From contig NZ_WBZD01000042.1 of NCBI RefSeq assembly GCF_009720365.1, positions 113,206 to 177,205 on the forward strand: DNA of 64,000 nucleotides, written 5' to 3'. A model generated the notes under the pieces. It worked only from the letters and a program-made list of their open reading frames with translations, did not search any database and had not been told where the DNA came from. Origin of the DNA: Catellatospora paridis. Its GTDB lineage: Bacteria > Actinomycetota > Actinomycetes > Mycobacteriales > Micromonosporaceae. A program made the position numbers and the translations under genes. Positions within the stretch are counted from its first letter, which is position 1; each line of letters starts with the position of its first letter. Below are positions 57,941-64,000 of the stretch, in pieces.

Positions 57941-60073
57941 GTGGTGGGCGTCGCCCTGGTCGGCGCGGCCTGGGTGACGCTGTACGCGATCCTGCTGCAG
58001 ACCACCCGGAACTCGCCCGAGGCGTCCCGCTTCGTCGGCGAGGTCGTCTACCTGGTCCCGATCATCGTCGCGACGGCGCTGGCCGTGTACGCCGCCCGCC
58101 ACACCCGCCAGCGCGTCGGCACGGCCTGGCGGCTGCTGATCGTGTCGAACTCGCTGTGGCTCATCGGCGAGTCCACCTGGGCCGTCTTCTCCTACACCTC
58201 CCCCGACGGCGCGCCCGTGCCGTCGTTCGCCGACGCGGCTTACCTGCTGTCCTACGCCGTGGCGCTGCCGGCCATTGTGATCGGCCTGGGCCTGGGCGTG
58301 CTCGGCCGGACCCAGGGGCTGCTCGACGCCCTGCTCGTGGCCGCCGGCGCCGCGGCGATCGGCTGGCAGACCCTCATCAGCCCGCTCGTGCCCAGCGCCT
58401 GGAACGCCCCCGCCCTGGTCACCTTCCTCTACCCGGTGTTCTCGGTGAGCATCGTCAGCATCCTGGTGGCGGTCCTGCTGAGCGGATCGCGCCACGTGCC
58501 CCGCTCGATGATCATCGTGGGCACGGCGTTCGGCCTGTCCGCCGTGACCGACGGGGCGTACGCGTACCTGACCGCCATCGACCGGTACCAGAGCTCCAGC
58601 TGGGTGAACCTCGGCTGGCAGATCGAGGCTGTGCTGCTGTGCGTCGCGGCTGTCGTCGCCGCCCGCCGGGCGGAGTCCGACCAGCCGCGCGCCCTCGACC
58701 CCGACCTGGCGTTCCTGCCGGCCGTGGTGGCCGTGCTGGCGGTCGGCGGGCTCGCCGTGGCGGACCTCGTCCTGGTCGGCCGGCTCAGCCTGGTCACGCT
58801 CGCGGTCACCATGCTGTTGCTGCTGGGTCTGCTGGTGCGGCAGGTCGTCGCCACCCGCGACCGAGCCCGGCTCACCCAAGGGCTGCGCACCGCCGCGATC
58901 ACCGATCAGCTCACCGGCCTGTACAACCGCCGCTTCTTCAAGGAGATGGTCGACGTCGAGGCCGAACGCGCGGTTCGCCACCGCCTGCCGCTCAGCCTGG
59001 TCCTCCTCGACCTGGACCACTTCAAGGACATCAACGACACCTACGGCCACTCGGTCGGCGACGCCGTGCTCACCGACGTCGCCCAGCGGTTGCGCCGGGA
59101 GGTGCGCGGCAGCGACCTGCTGTGCCGGTACGGCGGCGAGGAGTTCGTCTGCCTGCTGCCCGGCACCCCCGCCCCGGCCGCGTACGAGCTGGCCGAGCGG
59201 CTGCGGCAGACGCTGCGCGGCACACCGGTGACCGTCGCCGGGATGGTCGACCCCGTCCTGCTCACCGCCTCGCTGGGGGTGGCCACCGACGAGGTCGGCG
59301 AGCGTGGCCGAGTCGACACCGACGCGCTCATCAACGAGGCGGACCAGGCGGTCTACCGCGCCAAGGCGCTCGGCCGCGACCGCGTCGTCGGGTCCGGGCA
59401 GCCCGCGCCGACCGCGGCGGACCCGGTCACCGACCTGCCCCCGGCGCTGGTCTGGATGGCCGACCGGATCGACCGGGCGCTGGGCGACCGGGAGTGCGCC
59501 GCGGCCGTGTCCCGCTGGGCGTTTCGTACGGCGTCGCGGCTGGGGCTGGACGAGGAGGCCCAGCGCCGCACCGCGGCCGCCGCCCGCGTGCACGACATCG
59601 GCCGGATCACCGGCCTGGCCACGCGGCAGCCGGACCAGCCGGGCGGCAAGGTCCGGGCCTACGACCCCGACCATCCCGCGCAGGGCGCCCGCCTGCTCGT
59701 CGAACTGGCGGCCCGACCGGACCTGGCGCCGCTGGTCGCCGCCCACCACGAGCGCCACGACGGCACGGGTTACCCGTACGGCCTGGCCGGGACGGACATC
59801 CCGGTCGAGGCGCGGATCATCGCCGTGTGCGACGCCTGGGCCGAACTGTGCGCGGCCGACCCGCAACTGCCGGGAGTGTCGCGTCGGCCCTGCCGGGACG
59901 AGCTGGTCCGGGGGCGGGGCACCCGCTTCGAGCCCACGGTCCTGGACGCGTTCGTCGCCCTGCTCGACGACGGCGCGCTCGACGACCCGGCGCGCTTGCC
60001 CGAACATCCCGCCGCACCGCCGCCCACGCCCGTCCGCGCCGCCCGCGACGAGCAGCGCACCGTGCCCCGCTGA
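57941..60073 (+). CDS. Membrane diguanylate cyclase with C-terminal HD domain
   Basis: Protein of 710 residues from GTG 57941 (no ribosome-binding site; GGGAGG precedes GTC 57878 instead). It has eight or nine membrane helices (about 5-300), a coiled segment, a GGDEF domain (about 315-485) with the intact active motif GGEEF (398-402) and I-site RxxD (389-392), and an HD-GYP-like domain (about 500-700) with HD (551-552) and HHERHDGTGYPYG. A GGDEF/HD fusion may make and degrade c-di-GMP; the retained motifs leave either activity open. It may sense the membrane state. Confidence 0.87.
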   Translation: MVGVALVGAAWVTLYAILLQTTRNSPEASRFVGEVVYLVPIIVATALAVYAARHTRQRVGTAWRLLIVSNSLWLIGESTWAVFSYTSPDGAPVPSFADAAYLLSYAVALPAIVIGLGLGVLGRTQGLLDALLVAAGAAAIGWQTLISPLVPSAWNAPALVTFLYPVFSVSIVSILVAVLLSGSRHVPRSMIIVGTAFGLSAVTDGAYAYLTAIDRYQSSSWVNLGWQIEAVLLCVAAVVAARRAESDQPRALDPDLAFLPAVVAVLAVGGLAVADLVLVGRLSLVTLAVTMLLLLGLLVRQVVATRDRARLTQGLRTAAITDQLTGLYNRRFFKEMVDVEAERAVRHRLPLSLVLLDLDHFKDINDTYGHSVGDAVLTDVAQRLRREVRGSDLLCRYGGEEFVCLLPGTPAPAAYELAERLRQTLRGTPVTVAGMVDPVLLTASLGVATDEVGERGRVDTDALINEADQAVYRAKALGRDRVVGSGQPAPTAADPVTDLPPALVWMADRIDRALGDRECAAAVSRWAFRTASRLGLDEEAQRRTAAAARVHDIGRITGLATRQPDQPGGKVRAYDPDHPAQGARLLVELAARPDLAPLVAAHHERHDGTGYPYGLAGTDIPVEARIIAVCDAWAELCAADPQLPGVSRRPCRDELVRGRGTRFEPTVLDAFVALLDDGALDDPARLPEHPAAPPPTPVRAARDEQRTVPR

Positions 60074-60166
60074 GAATTCTCCGCACCCGCGTGTAGAGAA
60101 ACGCCGCCCGGCTCCGACCTATGGTCAGCCGGGGCGCCCGCCCCGCGACCTGACAGGAGCAGCACG

Positions 60167-60781
60167 ATGAGCAAGGTCACCTGCGACATGGCGATGTCGG
60201 TGGACGGCTTCACGGCAGGCCCGAACCAGCGCGCCGACGCGCCGTTCGGCGACGGTGTCGGGGAGAGCCTGCACCGCTGGATGTTCGACGAGCCCGATAA
60301 CAACGCCGACGAGCTGGCGGCCCTGATCGAGGCGGGCGCGTTCATCATGGGCCGCAACATGTTCAGCCCCGGCCGCGGCGGCTGGGACCTGGACTGGACG
60401 GGCTGGTGGGGCGACGAACCGCCGTACCACGCGCCGGTGTTCGTGCTCACCCACCACGAGCGCGAGTCGGTGGAGATGAAGGGCGGCACCGTGTTCCACT
60501 TCGTGACCGGTGGTGTCGCCGAGGCCCTCGACCGCGCCCGCGCCGCCGCGGGCGAGCAGAACGTGGCGATCGCGGGCGGGGCGGCGACGGTGAACCAGTT
60601 CCTGGCCGCCGGGCTGATCGACGAGCTGCGGCTGCATGTCGCACCGGTCCTGCTGGGCCGCGGCGAGCGGCTGTTCGAGGGCGTCGACCGCACGGACCTG
60701 GTCCAGGTCGGCGTGCGGCACACGGACCTGGTCACGCACGTGTCCTATGAGGTGGTGCGACCGGCCGCGGCGGCGGCCTGA
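60167..60781 (+). CDS. RibD C-terminal/dihydrofolate reductase-fold protein
   Basis: Protein of 204 residues from ATG 60167 (AGGAGCAG upstream). It has KVTCDMAMSVDGFTAGPNQ, AFIMGRNMFSPGRGGWDLDW, GGAATVNQFLAAGLIDELRLHVAPVLLGRGERLFEG, the RibD_C signature. The family uses NADPH on pterin- or other heterocyclic substrates; RibD_C proteins outside riboflavin operons have varied roles. No riboflavin genes are adjacent, so the substrate stays open. Confidence 0.88.
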   Translation: MSKVTCDMAMSVDGFTAGPNQRADAPFGDGVGESLHRWMFDEPDNNADELAALIEAGAFIMGRNMFSPGRGGWDLDWTGWWGDEPPYHAPVFVLTHHERESVEMKGGTVFHFVTGGVAEALDRARAAAGEQNVAIAGGAATVNQFLAAGLIDELRLHVAPVLLGRGERLFEGVDRTDLVQVGVRHTDLVTHVSYEVVRPAAAAA

Positions 60782-60812
60782 TCGGGGCCGCCGCCACGCC
60801 GGGCGGCGGGGA

Positions 60813-60839
60813 GCGCGTGACCTGGGCTCGGTCACGCGC
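60813..60839 (+). terminator. Terminator 1 after RibD-like gene
   Basis: Perfect 10-bp stem GCGCGTGACC (60813-60822) / GGTCACGCGC (60830-60839). Confidence 0.7.
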
Positions 60840-60895
60840 CCCCGTTCCCGGCCCCACCCCACTGGTGGCCGGGGATCCGGCTCAGCGGAACGGGC

Positions 60896-60933
60896 CGGGT
60901 GGGCCGCCGTCCGGGCGTTCGGCGGCCCACCCG
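60896..60933. terminator. Terminator 2, between convergent genes
   Basis: Perfect 14-bp stem (60896-60909 with 60920-60933), 10-nt loop, serving the RibD-like gene and possibly the converging lacI gene. Confidence 0.8.
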
Positions 60934-61031
60934 TCATGTCGAAAGCTGGGCATACGTCGATGGGGGCGATCACCATCCTGGATGCCGAGCCGAGAAGGAG
61001 TCAATAACTTCCGGAAACTATCGGTGTATGC

Positions 61032-62054
61032 CTATCGAACGCGGGGCGGCGCCGCGCTGTCCCGGACAACGAGTTCGGTGGCCAGCTCCACGCGCGGGCT
61101 CTCCACGTGCTCGCCCCGGGCCAGCCGCAGCACGGTGCGGGCGGCGACCATGCCCATCTCGGCGAGCGGCTGGCGGACGGTGGTCATCGGCGGGGACGAC
61201 CAGCGCACTTCGGGCAGGTCGTCGAAGCCGACCACGCTGACGTCGTCGCCGACCCGCAGGCCCTGCTGGCGGACCGCCTCGTACACGCCGAGCGCCATCT
61301 GGTCGCAGGAGGCGAAGATCGCCGTCGGGGGGTCGGGCAGCCGCAGCAGCCGGGTGCCGCCGGAGAAGCCGGACTCGTGGTAGAAGTCGCCCTGGCAGAT
61401 GAGGTCGTCGTCGATCGGCAGCCCGGCCGACTCCATCGCGGCGCGGTAGCCGTCCATGCGCGCCCGGCTGCACATCAGCTGGGGCAGGCCGGTGATGAAA
61501 CCGATGCGCCGGTGGCCCAGCCGGATCAGGTACTCGGTGGCGGCCAGGCCGCCGGCCCAGTTGGTCGCGCCGATGGTGGGCGCGTCCTGCTGGGGGATGC
61601 CATCGGCGTCGACGAGCACGACGGGGATGTTGAGCCGGCGCAGCTCGGCCTGCAGCGGCGGCTCCACCATCGAGGTCACGAAGATGACGCCCTCGGTGGC
61701 CCGGGTGCGCAGGCTGTCCAGCCACTGCTTGGCCGAGGCGTTGCGGCGGTGGATGGCCGACACGACGGTGCCGATGCCGGCGGCGTGCGCGACGTCCTCG
61801 ACCCCGCGGATGATCTCGACGGCCCAGGGGCTGTCGAGATCGGGGAAGACCAGGTCCAGCAGGCCGGAGCTGGTGCGCGCGGCCGACGGGCGGCGCCGGT
61901 AGCCGTGCCGGGTGAGCAGTTCCTCGACGCGCTCGCGGGTCTGCGAGGCCACATCGGAGCGGCCGTTGAGCACGCGCGAGACCGTGGGCACCGAAACCCC
62001 GGCCAGATCGGCGATCGCGGCGATGGTGACCTTGCGCGTATCGTTCTCAGCCAC
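61032..62054 (-). CDS. LacI family transcriptional regulator (paralogue 2)
   Basis: Protein of 340 residues from GTG 62054 (GAGGAGCTG 7-8 nt upstream). The LacI HTH has VTIAAIADLAGVSVPTVSRVLNGRSDVASQTRERVEELLTRHGYRRRPSAARTSSG, and the effector domain has RVLD-like VVGFDDLPEVRWSSPPMTTVRQPLAEMG. It is very similar along its length to the protein at 62327-63340, differing mainly in the N-terminal and hinge residues, so it arose by duplication. It has its own upstream region with an operator-like palindrome. The substrate is presumably a sugar; the paired ABC permease lies upstream. Confidence 0.9.
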   Translation of the reverse strand: MAENDTRKVTIAAIADLAGVSVPTVSRVLNGRSDVASQTRERVEELLTRHGYRRRPSAARTSSGLLDLVFPDLDSPWAVEIIRGVEDVAHAAGIGTVVSAIHRRNASAKQWLDSLRTRATEGVIFVTSMVEPPLQAELRRLNIPVVLVDADGIPQQDAPTIGATNWAGGLAATEYLIRLGHRRIGFITGLPQLMCSRARMDGYRAAMESAGLPIDDDLICQGDFYHESGFSGGTRLLRLPDPPTAIFASCDQMALGVYEAVRQQGLRVGDDVSVVGFDDLPEVRWSSPPMTTVRQPLAEMGMVAARTVLRLARGEHVESPRVELATELVVRDSAAPPRVR

Positions 62055-62139
62055 AGACAGCTCCTCGGGACCGGCGCGACAGCAGCGGTGTACCGCCGCA
62101 GACGGCCGCCGGTCAGGGTTCCGGCAGCCTGGGCACAGC

Positions 62140-62166
62140 GTAGTCATGAAAGTTTCATACGACTAC
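62140..62166 (-). promoter_or_regulatory. Operator-like palindrome upstream of LacI paralogue 2
   Basis: ATGAAA-G-TTTCAT (62146-62158) is a perfect palindrome, flanked by GTAGTC (62140-62145) and GACTAC (62161-62166). The GAAAnTTTC core is typical of LacI-family sites; its lack of similarity to GAGAGCGCTCTC suggests this regulator has its own regulon. Confidence 0.7.
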
Positions 62167-62278
62167 CGATACTTGTTACGGGTCAAGATTTTGTCACCGA
62201 ACGGCTGCCGGGAACGGGCCGTCCGCAGCCGCGCGCCCGCCGGAGGGCGGACGTCGAGGGCCTCGCGAAACGGCGGGA

Positions 62279-62319
62279 CGTGTGGTGCGGCGGCTCCGGG
62301 CGGCACGCCGCACCACACG
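62279..62319 (-). terminator. Terminator behind LacI paralogue 1
   Basis: Perfect 14-bp stem (62279-62292 with 62306-62319), 13-nt loop, directly after the stop of the upstream LacI gene. Confidence 0.85.
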
Positions 62320-62326
62320 ACGTCGG

Positions 62327-63340
62327 TCAGCCGCGCGGGGGCGCGGCGCTGTCGCGTACGACCAGCTCGGTGGCCAGTTCCACGCGCGGGCTCTCGATCT
62401 TCTCGCCCTGGGCCAGGCGCAGCACGGTGCGCGCGGCCAGCAGGCCCATCTCGGCCAGCGGCTGGCGCACGGTGGTCAGCGGCGGGGAGGACCAGCGCAC
62501 CTCGGGCAGGTCGTCGAAGCCGACGACGCTGACGTCGTCGGCCACGCGCAGCCCGCGCTGGCGGATCGCCTCGTACACGCCGAGAGCCATCTGGTCGCTG
62601 GAGGCGAAGATGGCGGTCGGCGGGTCGGGCAGTTTCAGCAGCTGACTGCCGCCGGAGAAGCCGGCCTCGTGGTAGAAGTTTCCCGGATAGACGAGCTTGT
62701 CGTCGATCGCGATGCCGGCGGCCTCCAGCGCGGCCCGGTAGCCGTCGATACGGGCGCGGCTGCACATCAGCTGCGGCGGCCCGGCGATGAAGCCGATGCG
62801 CCGGTGGCCGAGGCCGATCAGGTATTCGGTGGCGCGCAGCGCGCCGGCCCAGTTGGTCGCGCCGATGGTGGGCGCCTCCTGCGGCGGCACGCCCGCGGCG
62901 TCGACGATGACGACGGGGATGTTGAGGCGGCGCAGTTCGGCCTGCAGCGGCGGCTCCAACGTGGACGTCACGAAGATGACGCCCTCGGTCGAGCGGGTGC
63001 GCATGTTGTCCAGCCACTGCTTGGCCGCGGAGGTGCGCCGGTGGATCGCCGACACCACGGTGCCGATGCCCGCGGCGTGTGCGACGTCCTCGACGCCGCG
63101 GATGATCTCGACGGCCCAGGGGCTGTCGAGGTCGTTGAAGACGAGGTCGACCAGCCCGGAGCTGGCCCGCATGCTCGGCGGGCGGCGGCGGTAGCCGTGG
63201 CGGGTGAGCAGTTCCTCGACGCGTTCGCGGGTCTGCGGGGAGACGTCGGAGCGGCCGTTGATGACGCGCGAGACCGTCGGCACGGACACCCCGGCCAGGC
63301 GCGCGATGACCGCGATGGTCACTTTCCGATTGTCGTCCAC
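62327..63340 (-). CDS. LacI family transcriptional regulator (paralogue 1)
   Basis: Protein of 337 residues from GTG 63340. It has VTIAVIARLAGVSVPTVSRVINGRSDVSPQTRERVEELLTRHGYRRRPPSMRASSG, and the effector domain has TGVIFVT-like ATEGVIFVT and VVGFDDLPEVRWSSPPLTTVRQPLAEMG. It is nearly the same protein as that at 61032-62054. It lies 114 nt behind the sugar ABC permease and is probably its regulator. A terminator hairpin (63388-63425) separates it from the permease, so it may have its own promoter; AAAGGG lies about 10 nt before the GTG. Confidence 0.9.
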   Translation of the reverse strand: MDDNRKVTIAVIARLAGVSVPTVSRVINGRSDVSPQTRERVEELLTRHGYRRRPPSMRASSGLVDLVFNDLDSPWAVEIIRGVEDVAHAAGIGTVVSAIHRRTSAAKQWLDNMRTRSTEGVIFVTSTLEPPLQAELRRLNIPVVIVDAAGVPPQEAPTIGATNWAGALRATEYLIGLGHRRIGFIAGPPQLMCSRARIDGYRAALEAAGIAIDDKLVYPGNFYHEAGFSGGSQLLKLPDPPTAIFASSDQMALGVYEAIRQRGLRVADDVSVVGFDDLPEVRWSSPPLTTVRQPLAEMGLLAARTVLRLAQGEKIESPRVELATELVVRDSAAPPRG

Positions 63341-63387
63341 GGCTGGGTGCGCCCTTTCGTCTTCGCTGGAGCGTGCGGCGGGTGGAT

Positions 63388-63425
63388 CTCCGGCGCGGCA
63401 GCCCGATCGGGTTGCCGCGCCGGAG
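63388..63425 (-). terminator. Hairpin between ABC permease and LacI genes
   Basis: Perfect 13-bp stem CTCCGGCGCGGCA (63388-63400) / TGCCGCGCCGGAG (63413-63425); its loop carries CCCGATCGGG. Confidence 0.75.
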
Positions 63426-63454
63426 GTCCGGGCCCGGGAAGGTCGCCGGTGCGG

Positions 63455-64000
63455 TCAGCCCTTGACGCTGCCGGCGAGGCCGCCGATGAGTTGTCGTTCG
63501 GCGATGGCGTAGAAGCCGAGGGCGGGGATCATGGACAGGACGACGTAGGCGAGGACGCGGGCGGTGTCGTCGGCGTATTGGCCTTGGAAGGCTTGGACGC
63601 CTACGGGCAGGGTCCACCAGGTCTGGTCGGTGAAGACGACCAGGGGTAGGAAGAAGTTGTTCCAGCTGGCGACGATGGCCAGGACGGAGACGGTGGCCAG
63701 GGCGGGTCGGGCCATGGGTAGTAGGACGCGCCAGAAGAAGCCGAAGGGGGTGCAGCCGTCGAGGGTGGCGGCTTCTTCTACTTCGGCGGGGATGGTGCGG
63801 AAGAACTGGCGCAGGATGATGATGGTGGTGGGTAGTCCGAATGCGGCTTGCGGGAGGATGACGCCGAGGGGGTTGTCGAGTAGTTCCATGCTGCGTAGGA
63901 GGATGAACAGCGGGAGGATGGCCACGGCGAAGGGGAACATGAGGCCGATGGCGAACAGGGTGAACAGGAGTTCGCGGCCGCGGAAGGCGAAGCGGGCGAA
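63455..64000 (-). CDS. Sugar ABC transporter permease (MalG-like), truncated by window end
   Basis: The frame runs in from beyond 64000 and ends at 63455, giving the C-terminal 181 residues. It has the binding-protein-dependent permease signature EAATLDGCTPFGFFWRVLLPMARPALATV (the EAA motif contacting the ATPase) and several membrane helices, ending with QLIGGLAGSVKG. MalG-type permeases carry oligosaccharides. Codon use is unusual for the window: CTA, GTA, CAA and GAA are common, unlike the LacI genes beside it, suggesting transfer. The LacI gene downstream is its likely regulator. Confidence 0.9.
   Translation of the reverse strand, partial: FARFAFRGRELLFTLFAIGLMFPFAVAILPLFILLRSMELLDNPLGVILPQAAFGLPTTIIILRQFFRTIPAEVEEAATLDGCTPFGFFWRVLLPMARPALATVSVLAIVASWNNFFLPLVVFTDQTWWTLPVGVQAFQGQYADDTARVLAYVVLSMIPALGFYAIAERQLIGGLAGSVKG

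Overview
The window is very GC-rich, densely packed actinobacterial chromosome. Several things point to the family Micromonosporaceae (Catellatospora/Actinoplanes/Micromonospora-like): strong G/C at third codon positions, mostly GTG/ATG starts, many secreted polymer-degrading enzymes, an F420-type reductase, DinB proteins, a DivIVA-like coiled coil, a 21-bp intergenic hairpin repeat, and a GAGCGAGCGCAGCGAGCGAA-type intergenic repeat. The genus is my inference. I see no rRNA, tRNA, CRISPR array, transposase, prophage or biosynthetic cluster; this looks like ordinary chromosome with a high density of one- and two-gene regulatory modules.

Layout. 0-9.4 kb: DivIVA-like coiled coil, epoxide hydrolase, aldo/keto reductase, MFS exporter, secreted GH18 chitinase, GNAT, a LuxR-type two-component system and a small membrane protein. 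9.4-21.5 kb: paired 21-bp repeats, a Ser/Thr kinase with an unrecognised C-terminal domain, a TetR/DoxX divergent pair with a perfect operator, a GDT1-type (TMEM165) manganese transporter behind a yybP-ykoY manganese riboswitch, an HxlR/DoxX pair, a Cys-rich small protein divergent from an XRE/TPR regulator, DUF1877 and DUF4240 proteins, a DoxX relic, and a PadR-membrane protein operon. 21.6-32.6 kb: a LacI-GH3 glucosidase operon, a DUF998 protein, GNAT, DinB, a MerR/old-yellow-enzyme pair, TetR, a cytosolic NlpC/P60 peptidase behind a ribosome-binding-site-sequestering hairpin, an F420-type reductase and a putative toxin-antitoxin pair. 32.6-40.5 kb: a Tat-exported beta-lactamase-like protein, a membrane-anchored trypsin-like protease, a MoxR-DUF58-VWA-VWA operon interrupted by a 71-bp tandem repeat, a winged-helix (AlkZ-related) protein and a YCII protein. 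40.6-53.8 kb: LuxR-ATPase regulator, MFS, VOC protein, a second epoxide hydrolase with a divergent WYL regulator, HAD phosphatase, a 1109-residue subtilase, and a MarR/APH-like pair. 53.8-64 kb: two hypotheticals, a secreted PETase-like alpha/beta hydrolase, a GH64 beta-1,3-glucanase, a GGDEF/HD protein, a RibD-like reductase, and two closely paralogous LacI regulators downstream of a sugar ABC permease that runs off the window.

How the parts work together. The 12-bp palindrome GAGAGCGCTCTC lies in front of the LacI-GH3 operon (25163) and occurs twice in front of the GH64 glucanase (55913, 56010), 31 kb away. I infer one LacI regulon for beta-1,3-glucan use: GH64 releases oligosaccharides outside and GH3 hydrolyses them. 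Most regulator/target pairs here are divergent, with a palindrome visible between them (TetR/DoxX, MerR/OYE, MarR/APH). Eleven genes show a TANNNT -10 hexamer exactly 6 nt before an ATG/GTG, the signature of leaderless transcription; this repeatedly decided start codons. Antisense ORFs were treated as GC-bias shadows and left out.
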